NCBI RefSeq assembly: GCF_037204085.1
Contig: NZ_JBBCBW010000012.1
Coordinates: forward strand, 62,001-126,000
Direction of reading: 5' to 3'
Source: Variovorax sp037204085
GTDB lineage: Bacteria; Pseudomonadota; Gammaproteobacteria; Burkholderiales; Burkholderiaceae_C
DNA: 64,000 nucleotides
The notes beneath the pieces were generated by a model. The model saw only the letters and a list, made by a program, of their open reading frames with translations. It ran no database searches and was not told the DNA's origin. The translations under genes were made by a program, and so were the position numbers. Shown piece after piece: positions 51,282 through 60,374 of this stretch (its first letter is position 1; every line of letters begins with the position of its first letter).

Positions 51282-52135
51282 AAGGGCAGACCATGTTGCG
51301 GCCAGCTTTCTCAACCGTTTCGACAGCCTCGACCGCCACGCCCGGATTTCTGCGCGTTTGCGGTGTGCGGCAGACCTTCAGCACCCCCAAGGGCGACTTT
51401 CCGGCACTCAGCGAGATCAACCTGGAAATCCGCAGAGGCGAGTTCGTTGCGCTGATCGGCCATTCCGGCTGCGGCAAATCCACGCTGCTCAATCTTCTTG
51501 CCGGGCTGGCATCGCCGAGTGCGGGAACCGTCTCATGCGACGGGGAGGTCATCCGCGGACCGGGCCCCCGGCGCGCGATGGTGTTCCAGAACCATTCTCT
51601 TTTGCCGTGGCTCAGCTGCTTCGACAACGTGCGCATGGCCGTGCGCAGCGTGTTTCGTGCCGAGTCTGCTTCCGCCATCGATCAACGCACCGGGGCGGCG
51701 CTCGAGATGGTCGGCCTGGCGCATGCCGCGCACAAGAAGCCCAGCGAAATCTCCGGGGGCATGAAGCAGCGCGTCGGCATTGCCCGGGCACTGTCGATGG
51801 AACCGCAGGTCCTGCTGATGGACGAGCCTTTCGGTGCGCTCGACGCGCTCACGCGCGCCAGGTTGCAGGACGAGCTGCTCGGCATCGTCGAGAAAACGAA
51901 AAGCACGGTGGTCATGGTCACGCACGACGTGGACGAGGCAGTGCTCCTCGCGGACCGCATCGTCATGATGACCAACGGGCCCGCGGCACGCATCGGGGAG
52001 ATCTTGGACGTGCCCATTGCGCGCCCGCGCGATCGCGTCAGCCTGGCGACCGACCCGACCTATGCGGAGTGCAGGCGTGCACTGATGGACTTTCTATATC
52101 GGCGCCAGGCGCATGTGGAGCAGCCTACGGGCTGA
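51278..52135 (+). CDS. ABC transporter ATP-binding protein (NrtD/SsuB family)
   Basis: A 285-residue ATPase with Walker A ALIGHSGCGKSTLLN, Q loop RRAMVFQNHSLLPWLSCFDN, signature ISGGMKQRVGIARALS, Walker B VLLMDEPFGALDALTRARLQ and switch His in VVMVTHDVDEAVLLADRIVM. It lacks the extra NrtA-like domain of NrtC. ATG at 51278 overlaps the permease stop; the ATG at 51293 is an alternative start. Confidence 0.93.
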   Translation: MKGQTMLRPAFSTVSTASTATPGFLRVCGVRQTFSTPKGDFPALSEINLEIRRGEFVALIGHSGCGKSTLLNLLAGLASPSAGTVSCDGEVIRGPGPRRAMVFQNHSLLPWLSCFDNVRMAVRSVFRAESASAIDQRTGAALEMVGLAHAAHKKPSEISGGMKQRVGIARALSMEPQVLLMDEPFGALDALTRARLQDELLGIVEKTKSTVVMVTHDVDEAVLLADRIVMMTNGPAARIGEILDVPIARPRDRVSLATDPTYAECRRALMDFLYRRQAHVEQPTG

Positions 52136-52184
52136 GTTCACCCAGGGGACTCTTCATATAGGGTCACTGCGCCGGGACTGGGAA

Positions 52185-52232
52185 GCGGCCGCGCCCGGCC
52201 GCACGGTCCCCGGTATTGCGCATCGGGGACCG
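52185..52232 (+). terminator. Two tandem hairpins after the nitrate-type ABC operon
   Basis: GCGGCCG (52185-52191) pairs with CGGCCGC (52196-52202). CGGTCCCCG (52204-52212) pairs perfectly with CGGGGACCG (52224-52232) over an 11-nt loop. Both lie in the 173-bp gap before the LysR gene. Neither has a T tract; they could also form a leader structure for the LysR transcript. Confidence 0.5.
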
Positions 52233-52308
52233 AAGTGCTATCAAGGAACCACGGGCCGATCAAGCCCGAAGGATCAAGATTGCACACGACGATGCACAAG
52301 AAGGCCGC

Positions 52309-53250
52309 ATGACGACCAAGAAGGTACCCCTCGCCAACCTCGATTGGGACGATGTGCGCCTGTTCCTGCATATCAACCGTACGGGGAGTCTCTCCCAGGC
52401 GGCCAGGCAGCTCCGCATCGATCACTCCACGGTCAGCCGCCGGCTTTCGCAGTTGGAACTCTGCTTGGGCGGCCCGCTTTTCGAACGCCACCGCGCAGGA
52501 CTCAGACCCACTGAGCTGGCGCACGTTCTCGCGCTGCAGGCCGAGAACATGGAGCGCGCCGTCCTGTCGCTGCAGGAGGAGCTCGGTGGAACCGACACGG
52601 AGCCATCGGGCAGCGTGCGGATTGCCATGATGGAGGGGATCGGCACCACCTTCGTGACGCGCCACCTCGAGCCGCTGTTGCGCAAGCACCCCAAGCTGCG
52701 CGTGGAACTGGTGACGTCTTCCTCCATCGTCAACGTGAGCCGCAGGGAAGCCGACGTTTTTGTCAGCTTCTTCAAGCCGATCGGCCAAGGCCTGGCGTGC
52801 GAGCCAGCGGGTTCGTTCGCGTTGTACCTTTATGGCTCGCTGAGCTATATCGAGAACTATGGGGTGCCGGCGAGCCTGTCCGAGCTTCCCAAGCATCAGT
52901 TCGTTGGGTATCTGGACGACCTGATCCAACTTGACGCAGTGCGCTGGCTCGATGAGCTGGTTGCAAGGCCTCCGATGAGCTTCCAATCGAACAGCATGCT
53001 GGCGCAGATGGCCGCGGCAGCGTCCGGGCTAGGCCTGGTGCTGCTTCCCAAGTTCTCCGTGGTGAAGGAGGACACGCTGGTGCCGGTGCTTGCCGATACG
53101 GCGAAGGTGACGCGGACGCTCTGGGTCAGCGTGCACCATGACCTTCAGTACTCGGCCCGCATCCGCGCAGTCACCGACTATCTTCATCGGCTCTTCGAGT
53201 CGAAGCAACAATGGCTCAACGGCCCCGCCGATGCGCAGCCGCGCGGCTAG
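52309..53250 (+). CDS. LysR-family transcriptional regulator
   Basis: A 313-residue LysR protein with helix-turn-helix DDVRLFLHINRTGSLSQAAR, then RIDHSTVSRRLSQLELCLGG, and an effector domain from about 95 (SGSVRIAMMEGIGTTFVTRH). The ATG at 52309 begins MTTKKVPLANLDWDD, the usual short N-terminus; the upstream in-frame region is the hairpin-rich gap. It follows the ABC operon on the same strand and may control that operon or the nitrilase genes. Confidence 0.9.
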   Translation: MTTKKVPLANLDWDDVRLFLHINRTGSLSQAARQLRIDHSTVSRRLSQLELCLGGPLFERHRAGLRPTELAHVLALQAENMERAVLSLQEELGGTDTEPSGSVRIAMMEGIGTTFVTRHLEPLLRKHPKLRVELVTSSSIVNVSRREADVFVSFFKPIGQGLACEPAGSFALYLYGSLSYIENYGVPASLSELPKHQFVGYLDDLIQLDAVRWLDELVARPPMSFQSNSMLAQMAAAASGLGLVLLPKFSVVKEDTLVPVLADTAKVTRTLWVSVHHDLQYSARIRAVTDYLHRLFESKQQWLNGPADAQPRG

Positions 53251-53277
53251 CCGACATGCGCACGTGAGAACGCCTTG

Positions 53278-53307
53278 CCGCATCGGCGCAACCCGATGTG
53301 CGGTTTT
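53278..53307 (+). terminator. Intrinsic terminator after the LysR gene
   Basis: CCG-CATCGG (53278-53286) pairs with CCGATG and CGG (53293-53303) with a 2-nt bulge, followed by TTTT. It lies 28 bp after the LysR stop. Confidence 0.6.
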
Positions 53308-53384
53308 GCCCAGGGGGCGACACAGGCGGCAGCTTGATGTTCCGATACATTGAAGCTCCTGATCCTGCACAAGAGCTCTCCGCC

Positions 53385-54563
53385 ATGTCTCAAGACATCA
53401 GCACCCAACTGATTCACCACGCCTACGTCCCACCGACCGGTTACCAGGCGGTTCCTCCGGGTGTGTTCAAGGGCTCGACGGTGTTGTTCCCCAACGCGGC
53501 AACGGTGCGCGAACGTGCCAGGGCATTTGGCCACCGCGACGGATACAGCTACGGCCTCTACGGCACGCCGACGACGTACACCCTTGAACAGCGTCTGTGC
53601 ACGCTCGAAGGCGGTCGGCACTGCCTGCTCAGCCCGAGCGGGCAGGCGGCCATCGCCCTGGTCAACCTCGGCTTGCTGTCGACCGGCGACGAGGTACTTC
53701 TGCCCACCAACGTCTACGGCCCCTCGCTGCGCCATGCACGCGCGACACTCTCGCAACTGGGCATCACCCATCAGTGCTACAACCCCCTGGACGTTGCCGA
53801 TCTGCAGGCCAAGCTCAGCGTGCGCACCAAGCTCGTCTGGGTCGAGGCGCCAGGATCGATCACCATGGAATTCCCGGACCTTCGCACATTGGTGGCAACG
53901 GCCAAGAACGCCGGCGCAATTGTCGGGCTCGACAACACCTGGGGGGCGGGCATCGCCTTCGCGCCTTTCGAGACGGGCGTGGACATCAGCGTTCATGCGC
54001 TGACCAAGTACCCCTCGGGCGGCGCCGATGTCCTGATGGGCTCGATCGTCACGAACGACGACAAACTGCATGACAAGCTCCGAGTCGCCTACCTGGACTT
54101 GGGCATGGGCGTAGGCGCCAATGATGCAGAACTGGTGCTACGGGGATTGGCGTCCATCAAGGCTCGCTACGACCTGCACGACGCCACGGCCCGGGCGCTC
54201 GCCTCATGGTTGGCCAGGCAAAAGGGAATTCGCCAGGTCCTGCACCCGGCGCTGGAATCTTGTCCCGGGCACGAACATTGGGCGACGCACTGCAGCGCAG
54301 CCGCCGGCCTTTTCTCGGTGCTCATCGACGGGTCCCATACCCTCGCACAAGTCGATGCCTTCTGCGACCGTCTGCAATTGTTCGGCATTGGCCTGTCATG
54401 GGGCGGCCCCATGAGTCTGGTCATGCCCTATGACATGGGAAGCATCCGCAGTGGCAAGCAGAGCTATGCCGGGCATCTGCTCCGGTTCTCGATTGGGCTG
54501 GAGAGCGCGGACGATCTGCGAGAAGATCTGGCGCAGGCCTTGTCCGGGGCATTGGCTGTATAG
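53385..54563 (+). CDS. Cystathionine beta-lyase-like PLP enzyme
   Basis: A 392-residue Cys/Met-metabolism PLP enzyme, closest in style to cystathionine beta-lyase (MetC). Marks: YSYGLYGTPTTYTLEQRLCT, LLSPSGQAAIALVNLGLLST, VGLDNTWGAGIAFAPFETGV and the PLP Lys208 in ISVHALTKYPSGGADVLMG. Tyr57 of SYGLYG and Arg in the C-terminal domain are also present. It would cleave cystathionine or a related S-alkyl cysteine, releasing a thiol, pyruvate and ammonia. It stands as a single gene between the LysR gene and the aromatic operon, with a hairpin after it. Confidence 0.88.
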   Translation: MSQDISTQLIHHAYVPPTGYQAVPPGVFKGSTVLFPNAATVRERARAFGHRDGYSYGLYGTPTTYTLEQRLCTLEGGRHCLLSPSGQAAIALVNLGLLSTGDEVLLPTNVYGPSLRHARATLSQLGITHQCYNPLDVADLQAKLSVRTKLVWVEAPGSITMEFPDLRTLVATAKNAGAIVGLDNTWGAGIAFAPFETGVDISVHALTKYPSGGADVLMGSIVTNDDKLHDKLRVAYLDLGMGVGANDAELVLRGLASIKARYDLHDATARALASWLARQKGIRQVLHPALESCPGHEHWATHCSAAAGLFSVLIDGSHTLAQVDAFCDRLQLFGIGLSWGGPMSLVMPYDMGSIRSGKQSYAGHLLRFSIGLESADDLREDLAQALSGALAV

Positions 54564-54620
54564 ACACGCGCGACGCAATTGGCTTTTGTCCGGCGCATCG
54601 GGCGCGGGAGCGTTGGGCGG

Positions 54621-54650
54621 GGAAATAGAAACGTTGACGTTTTTATCTCC
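54621..54650. terminator. Bidirectional terminator between convergent genes
   Basis: A 13-position stem (GGAAATAGAAACG with CGTTTTTATCTCC), one A-C mismatch and one G-U pair, closes a TTGA tetraloop. It lies between the stops of the lyase and the maleylacetate reductase genes. Confidence 0.6.
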
Positions 54651-54682
54651 ATGGGTCTACAGCGACTTGGCTGCCGCCATTC

Positions 54683-55759
54683 CTATTCGGGTCGGATACC
54701 GTCGAAAGCGTTCTGCAGCAGTTGCCTGATTTCGCCGCGTTGTGCCGGTCCTGCCTTCCGCGGGTTCCAGTAGGGGCTGTTCACGGCGAGATCTGCAGCG
54801 CGGTCGAGGTCGGTCTCCTTCATGCCGAGATCACGCAGCGCCACCGGCGCGCCGTTGTCTCGTGCCAGGTCGAAAAGGCCGGCCGCGGCGCTGCACGGCT
54901 CTGCCGACCCGAGTGCGCGCTCGATGCGGGATATGGCTCCAGGCTCGGTCTGCGAGTTGAAGGCAATGGCCTGAGGCAGCACTACCGTGTGCACCTCGGC
55001 ATGCGGCAGGTTGAAGCTACCGCCCAGGGTGTGGCACAGCTTGTGGTGCAGCGCCATGCCCACGCTGCCAAGTACCGTACCGCACAGCCACGCACCGTAC
55101 AGCGCGTCTGCGCGGGCATCGACATCGCCGCTGCGCTGGCGGATGGCCGGCAACGCCCTGGCGAGGGCGCGAATGCCTTCCTCGGCCATCAGGCTCATCA
55201 CAGGATTGCCGTCGCGCGCATACAGGCCTTCGGCCGCGTGTGCAATCGCATTCAGGCCGCTCGTCACGCTCAAGGAAACCGGCAGCGTCAGCGTCAACTC
55301 CGGGTCGTAAATTACGGTGCGGGGCAGCACGCGCGCGTCCTTGCCGGTCTTCTTCAAGCCGCTCTCGGTGATGCCGTAGATCGGCGTCATCTCGCTGCCC
55401 GCATAGGTCGTGGGGATCGCAAGAATCGGCAAGCCGGATTCCAGCGAGATGGCCTTGCCCAAACCGGTGGTCGAGCCACCGCCGATGGCAACTGCGCAGT
55501 CGGCGCCCAGCCGGCGCGCTTCGTCTCGGGCCTCGCGCGCGGTCTCAATGGGCACATGCATGACTGCGCGCGCAAAAATGCCCGCGGCGCGAGCGCCGAG
55601 ACGCTCGGCAACCATCTGCGCCTGCCCCTGCTGCTCGTGCGTGCACAGCACCAGCGCACGGCGCGCTCCGAGGATCTCGATCTCGCGCTCCAGGTGCGCC
55701 AGGGAGCCGGCGCCGAACACCACCCGCGAGGGCTGGCCGTTGTAGACGAAGTCCTTCAT
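54683..55759 (-). CDS. Maleylacetate reductase
   Basis: A 358-residue iron-dependent-alcohol-dehydrogenase-type enzyme that reduces maleylacetate to 3-oxoadipate with NAD(P)H, the last step of the hydroxyquinol pathway. Marks: YNGQPSRVVFGAGSLAHLER, the cofactor site VAIGGGSTTGLGKAISLESG, IPTTYAGSEMTPIYGIT and histidines in LNAIAHAAEGLYA and ALHHKLCHTLGGSFNLPHAE. The start at 55759 matches the family N-terminus; an ATG at 55786 overlapping the dioxygenase stop is an alternative. It is the last gene of the seven-gene operon. Confidence 0.94.
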   Translation of the reverse strand: MKDFVYNGQPSRVVFGAGSLAHLEREIEILGARRALVLCTHEQQGQAQMVAERLGARAAGIFARAVMHVPIETAREARDEARRLGADCAVAIGGGSTTGLGKAISLESGLPILAIPTTYAGSEMTPIYGITESGLKKTGKDARVLPRTVIYDPELTLTLPVSLSVTSGLNAIAHAAEGLYARDGNPVMSLMAEEGIRALARALPAIRQRSGDVDARADALYGAWLCGTVLGSVGMALHHKLCHTLGGSFNLPHAEVHTVVLPQAIAFNSQTEPGAISRIERALGSAEPCSAAAGLFDLARDNGAPVALRDLGMKETDLDRAADLAVNSPYWNPRKAGPAQRGEIRQLLQNAFDGIRPE

Positions 55760-55778
55760 GCTCGGCATTGGTAGGATG

Positions 55779-56627
55779 TCAGGCATTCGCAGCAATCTGT
55801 TGGGCGGGCTTCAGCACGAAGTCGTACTCGACGAGGTAGGAGCCATCCGGCTGCTGCTTCCAATCGGCGATCAGCGACTGGCGCACGCCGAACACCGCAT
55901 CCGAATCCAGGTAGCGGTCGTCGCTGCGGAACACGTGCGTGATCAGCTTCTCGTAGCCGTCGGCCTCGATCAGGAAGTGCAGGTGCGCGGGCCGCCAGGG
56001 ATGCCGGCCGGTCGCTTTCAGGAGATCGCCCACGGGGCCATCGTGCGGAATGGCGTAGGGAACGGCCAGGATCGAGCGGAAGTGGTAGCGGCCCTCGCCG
56101 TCGGCGTGCACGATGCCGCGCGCCTGCGCATGGTCGATATCCGGATGCTGCACGTCGTACAGGCCGTCTTCGTCCGATTGCCACACGTCCATGCGGGCGT
56201 TGCCGACCGGCTCGCCGCCGATGCCGCGCACCGTGCCGCGCACCAGGCACGGAACGCCGGGCGCACCGTTGGAGATGTCCGCGCCGAGTTCGTAGCAGGG
56301 CGCGCCTTCCACGTGGAACGGGCCGAAGACGGTCGCCTCGGTGCATCCGGCAGGCTTGTCATTGTTCTGCGCCACCGTCAGCATCGACAGGCCCAACACG
56401 TCCGACAGGAGGATGAACTCCTGTCGCTTGTCGTCGGTGATGTGGCCGCAGCGGGTCAGGAACTCGATGCCCCTGAACCATTCTTCTTCGGTCAGCTCCA
56501 CCTCGCGTGCAAAAGCATGCAGGTGCTGCACCAGACTGTCCATGATGCGCTTGAACCGCGGGTCCGGCGCCTCTGCCTGCCGCGCAAGCACGGCGTCTGT
56601 GATGGTGTGATGGTTCAGGTTGCGCAT
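55779..56627 (-). CDS. Hydroxyquinol 1,2-dioxygenase (intradiol type)
   Basis: A 282-residue non-heme Fe(III) intradiol dioxygenase that opens hydroxyquinol to maleylacetate. Predicted iron ligands are Tyr157 (DGLYDVQ), Tyr191 (VPYAIPHDGP), His215 and His217 (WRPAHLHFLI), with the spacing known for this family. The N-terminal helical dimerisation region (about 1-95) is present. Its neighbour is maleylacetate reductase, which makes hydroxyquinol the most likely substrate over catechol. Confidence 0.94.
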   Translation of the reverse strand: MRNLNHHTITDAVLARQAEAPDPRFKRIMDSLVQHLHAFAREVELTEEEWFRGIEFLTRCGHITDDKRQEFILLSDVLGLSMLTVAQNNDKPAGCTEATVFGPFHVEGAPCYELGADISNGAPGVPCLVRGTVRGIGGEPVGNARMDVWQSDEDGLYDVQHPDIDHAQARGIVHADGEGRYHFRSILAVPYAIPHDGPVGDLLKATGRHPWRPAHLHFLIEADGYEKLITHVFRSDDRYLDSDAVFGVRQSLIADWKQQPDGSYLVEYDFVLKPAQQIAANA

Positions 56628-56642
56628 GATGGTTACTTTCCT

Positions 56643-57605
56643 TCAGTCCAGCTGCAGTTGGGTCCGCTGCGCGACCGTACCCCACTTGGCAAAGTCTTCC
56701 TGACTGCGCCGTTGCGCTTCCTGGGTGCTGTAGCCCTCCACACGCAGGTCCATCTCCGCCAAGCGCGCTTTGACGGCCGGAGCCTGGAGCGCGGCACGCA
56801 CGTCGCCCTGGATCTTTTCGACGGTAGCGGCTGGCAAGCTCGACGGCGCGGCCAGGGTCTCGAAGAAGGTGGCATCGAAGCCCGGATGTCCGCTCTCGGC
56901 AACTGTCGGAACCCCGGGCAGCAGGCCCGATCTTTCCTTTCCGGAGACGGCAATCGCGCGCAGCCGGCCGCTCTGAACATGCGGCAGGACGACGGAGGAG
57001 ACGATGAAGCCGCAGTCCACATGGCCGCCCATCACGTCCTGCGCGGCAGGGCCGGGCCCTTTGTAGGGCACATGGGTGAGCTTGGTTCCGGTGGTGGCCA
57101 GCAGCATCTCCATGGCCATGTGGCTTGGCGTGCCCGCGCCGCCGGAGGCATACAGCCGCGTGGAAGGCAACTGGATGAACTTTGCGAGCGTCGGGACTTC
57201 GGCGGCTGGATTGCACACCAGCAACTGGTTGAAGCTCGCGAAGTAGGTGACGGGTTTGAGCGACGCCCTCGGATCGAAGCCCAGCTTCTTGTACAGATGG
57301 GGATTGATGGTGAGGATCGTGTCGGGTCCAACGAGCAGGGTGTGGCCGTCCTTGGCTTGCGCGACTTCCCCGGCGGCCAGGTTGCCTCCGGCGCCTGTCT
57401 TGTTCTCGATGATGACCGGCTGGTTCCAGGCGGCCTGAAGCGCTGGCTGTATCAACCGCGCGATCACGTCGCCCGGAGTGCCCGGCGGAAAGGCCGCCAC
57501 CAGTCGGACCGGCCTGGTTGGCCAAGCCTGCGCAAATGCCGAAGGAGCGATTGCCAAGGCCGTCGCCAGGACGGTGAGGCGAAGAAGCGGGGTGCTGGCT
57601 TTCAT
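56643..57605 (-). CDS. Bug-family (TctC-like) periplasmic binding protein 2
   Basis: A 320-residue binding protein with Sec signal (LRLTVLATALAIAPSAFAQA) and the Bug fold: WPTRPVRLVAAFPPGTPGDV, QPVIIENKTGAGGNLAAGEV, THVPYKGPGPAAQDVMGGHV. Bug proteins bind carboxylates or aromatic acids. No tctAB genes are in the operon, so it either works with a distant TctAB (a pair is at 5608-7564) or has a sensing role. Its ATG overlaps the hydroxylase stop (ATGA). Confidence 0.92.
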   Translation of the reverse strand: MKASTPLLRLTVLATALAIAPSAFAQAWPTRPVRLVAAFPPGTPGDVIARLIQPALQAAWNQPVIIENKTGAGGNLAAGEVAQAKDGHTLLVGPDTILTINPHLYKKLGFDPRASLKPVTYFASFNQLLVCNPAAEVPTLAKFIQLPSTRLYASGGAGTPSHMAMEMLLATTGTKLTHVPYKGPGPAAQDVMGGHVDCGFIVSSVVLPHVQSGRLRAIAVSGKERSGLLPGVPTVAESGHPGFDATFFETLAAPSSLPAATVEKIQGDVRAALQAPAVKARLAEMDLRVEGYSTQEAQRRSQEDFAKWGTVAQRTQLQLD

Positions 57606-59365
57606 GACAGAGTTCCTCTCGCCGCATCGACGGAGATTGTTGTTGAGGGTGTCGAGATGGCGTGAGGTAGTGCGGGGCAAGGCCGGGCCGTGACGCGAGA
57701 CAGCACACCGGCTGCATCGTTCGCAGTTGCACCGCGCCATGCCACGATCTGGTCCGGCCGGATCAGCGCAAGCGGCGCTTCATAGAGTTCGCGCAGGAAT
57801 GGCTGCGCCAGCCGCACGACACGCAGGTCCATTTCAAGATTCCACGCCGCGGCTTCGAAGGCCTGGGTAGCGGGGGAATCGGGCCCCAAGGCCAGCAATG
57901 TCCACTCGGCGTGAAAGAGGTCGAACAGCGAGCGGCCGTCGTCGAGCCACGCGTGTGGCGGCCGGCCGCCCGGACTGGCGGTGGGTGTGTAGGCATTCGG
58001 CTCGTCCGGGGGCAGCACGGCCCCGTCGCCGAAGATGATCGGCGAACCGTCGTAGCGCCCGCCGAAGGTCACGCCCGGAATATTGAATTCGAGCCGGGCA
58101 TGCGCATCGAAGTGCTCGCCCGCAAGCTTGCGCTCGGCGTCGCCCCGCGGGGAGGTTTCTTCCAGTTCGGGCTTTGCCGCGAAGAGCCCCACCGAGTCGG
58201 CGAACTTGCGCGCGTAGCCCGTGTTGCGCTCGGCCAGCGGCCTGCGCTCGGCCTCGTAGCTGTCGAGCAGCGCTAGCGGTGCCTGGCCGCGGATCACGCT
58301 CGCGAGCTTCCAGCCCAGGTTGACCGCGTCTTCGACGGCCGTGTTGTAGCCCAGCCCGCCGGTGGGCGTGAACAGGTGTGCCGCATCGCCCGCAATGAAG
58401 ACCCGGCCCTTGTGGAAGCGCTGTGCCACCAGCGCGTGCCCCGCGAGCCAGGTGCCCATGGAGAGAATCTCGACAGGCACTTCGGCGCCCACCGCCTCTG
58501 CGAAGACGCGGCGCGCATCGACCTCGGTCCAACCGTCGGCGTCTTCGCCGGGGCGCAGCGCCGCATGGAAGGCGTACTCCGATACGCCGTCCACCGAGGC
58601 CATGAAGGCACGCCTTTCGTGGTTGACGGCCACGTACATCCAGGCCTTGGACGATTGCAGCGCATCGAGGAACCGGGGCGCGCGCAGGTAGATGGCGAAC
58701 ATCTTGCCGCCCATGAACTCGCGCTGGATGCCGCTCACGCCGCCCCATTCGATGCCCAACTGTTGGCGAACCAGACTGCGCGCGCCGTCGGCACCGATCA
58801 GGAACTTTGCAACAACCTCCTGCGCAGGGCCGCCTTCGCTCGGCCGCACCGTGGCACTCACCGATCCACCGTCGTCGCTGAACCGCTCCAGCCGCCAGCC
58901 GTAGCGCACATCCGCGGAAGGCCAGCCCTGAGCGTGGCGGCGCAGGGCTTGCTCGACGAATTTCTGCGACACGCGATGCGGCAGCTCGGCGGCGCTCCAG
59001 GACCCCGTCATCGTCTTGACCTTGACCGCGGCCTCGGCGGCTGTGGGCAAGCTGATGCGTGCCAGCTCATGTCCGGCGAAGCGTGTGAAGTAGGCAATGT
59101 CCGTCGGATGATCGGCGGGCAGGCCCAGCGCGCGGATCTCGTGCGCGAAGCCAAGGCGGCGGAAGTGCTCCATCGTGCGGGCCTGTGTCGCGTTGGCCTG
59201 CGGGTTGAAGGCCGTGCCCGGCTTGGCGTCGACCAGCAGGCAGCGGATGCCGCGGCGGCCGAGTTCGTTGGCGAGCATCAGCCCGCAAGGGCCGCCGCCG
59301 GCGATCAGCACATCCGTGGCGATGAGGGGAGGCTGGCCGGCTGCAGGCCGGGGCGTGGCGGTCAT
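57602..59365 (-). CDS. FAD-dependent aromatic hydroxylase (phenol hydroxylase/MhpA-like)
   Basis: A 587-residue flavoprotein monooxygenase: FAD-binding GGGPCGLMLANELGRRGIRC, middle motif LIGADGARSLVRQQLG, and GDAAHLFTPTGGLGYNTAVE, DAVNLGWKLA, plus a C-terminal thioredoxin-like part (about 440-560). It resembles TfdB and MhpA in size and motifs. Given hydroxyquinol dioxygenase next door, it most likely adds a ring hydroxyl to a resorcinol-type compound, possibly with loss of a carboxyl group. The start may be ATG at 59365 or 59389; GAAGAAAGA before 59365 favours the former. Confidence 0.9.
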   Translation of the reverse strand: MTATPRPAAGQPPLIATDVLIAGGGPCGLMLANELGRRGIRCLLVDAKPGTAFNPQANATQARTMEHFRRLGFAHEIRALGLPADHPTDIAYFTRFAGHELARISLPTAAEAAVKVKTMTGSWSAAELPHRVSQKFVEQALRRHAQGWPSADVRYGWRLERFSDDGGSVSATVRPSEGGPAQEVVAKFLIGADGARSLVRQQLGIEWGGVSGIQREFMGGKMFAIYLRAPRFLDALQSSKAWMYVAVNHERRAFMASVDGVSEYAFHAALRPGEDADGWTEVDARRVFAEAVGAEVPVEILSMGTWLAGHALVAQRFHKGRVFIAGDAAHLFTPTGGLGYNTAVEDAVNLGWKLASVIRGQAPLALLDSYEAERRPLAERNTGYARKFADSVGLFAAKPELEETSPRGDAERKLAGEHFDAHARLEFNIPGVTFGGRYDGSPIIFGDGAVLPPDEPNAYTPTASPGGRPPHAWLDDGRSLFDLFHAEWTLLALGPDSPATQAFEAAAWNLEMDLRVVRLAQPFLRELYEAPLALIRPDQIVAWRGATANDAAGVLSRVTARPCPALPHAISTPSTTISVDAARGTLS

Positions 59366-59388
59366 CGGCTGTCTTTCTTCTTCATGCA

Positions 59389-60354
59389 TCAGTCGGCGCG
59401 GATGCCGCGCTCCCGGATCACGGCGCCCAACCGCTTGAAGTCGGCCGCGCCCTTGTCGCCGAAGGCCGCGGGCGTGAGAGGCTCCGGCACGTTGCCGAGG
59501 GTTTCGATGGTTGCCCTGACAGCCGGCAGGGCGAGCGCGCGGTTTACCTCGGCATTGATCCGCTGGACCACGGCCGGCCGCGTGCCGGCAGGCGCGTAGA
59601 GGCCGAACACCGCATCGGCGTCGAAGCCCTTGAGCCCGAGTTCGTCGAGCGTCGGTACTTCGGGCATCTGCGGCGCGCGCTTGAGGCTTGCGACCGCCAG
59701 CATGCGCAGCTTGCCGGTCTTGACGTGCTGGATGCTGATGCCGGGATCGAACAGGAAGTCGATCTGGCCGCCCAGCAGGTCGGTCAGCGCGGGCGCCGCG
59801 CCGCGGTAGGGCACATGGATGGCCGTGGTGCCTGTCTGGCCCGTCATCATTTCCGCCGCAAGGTGAGGCGAGCTCCCGTTGCCGGGCGATCCGAACGAGC
59901 GCTTGCCGGGGTTCGCCTTGAGGTCGGCGACCAGGCCCTTGAAGTCCTTGACCGGGCTGTCGGCACGAACCACCAGGTAGAAGGGCACGCGTGCAACGGA
60001 TGCGACCGGGACGAGATCCTTCGCAGGGTCGAACGACATCTTTGCGTAGATGTGCGGATTGATCGACACCATGCCGCCGGAACTCATCAGGAAGGTATAG
60101 CCATCGGCAGACGACCTGGCGACGAATTCGCCGCCCAGGTTGCCGCCCGCGCCGCCCTTGTTCTCGACGACCACCGGCTGGCCGAGGGCTTCCTGCAGCG
60201 GTGCACTGATCACGCGGGCCAGCTGGTCGGCCGCGCCGCCGGGCGCGAAGTTGGCGACGATCTTGATCGGCTGCCGGGGCCAGTCCTGGGCGTGGGCGTT
60301 GCCGCACGGGCCGAGGCCGAGCGCCAGCGCCGCGGTTGCAAGCAGGGATTTCAT
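59389..60354 (-). CDS. Bug-family (TctC-like) periplasmic binding protein 1
   Basis: A 321-residue Bug protein with a signal peptide (LLATAALALGLGPCGNAHAQ). Fold marks are WPRQPIKIVANFAPGGAADQ, QPVVVENKGGAGGNLGGEFV and HVPYRGAAPALTDLLGGQID. The ATG at 60354 follows AGCAGGAGA. It is only distantly similar to the second Bug protein three genes along (shared motifs, few identities), so they probably bind different ligands of the pathway. Confidence 0.93.
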   Translation of the reverse strand: MKSLLATAALALGLGPCGNAHAQDWPRQPIKIVANFAPGGAADQLARVISAPLQEALGQPVVVENKGGAGGNLGGEFVARSSADGYTFLMSSGGMVSINPHIYAKMSFDPAKDLVPVASVARVPFYLVVRADSPVKDFKGLVADLKANPGKRSFGSPGNGSSPHLAAEMMTGQTGTTAIHVPYRGAAPALTDLLGGQIDFLFDPGISIQHVKTGKLRMLAVASLKRAPQMPEVPTLDELGLKGFDADAVFGLYAPAGTRPAVVQRINAEVNRALALPAVRATIETLGNVPEPLTPAAFGDKGAADFKRLGAVIRERGIRAD

Positions 60355-60374
60355 GAGTTGTCTCCTGCTTTTCA

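Noticed and set aside
59366..60307. N-terminal extension of the FAD hydroxylase (about 314 extra codons)
   Set aside because: This part overlaps the first Bug protein gene in another frame and has no homology pattern. Flavoprotein motifs begin only after 59365.
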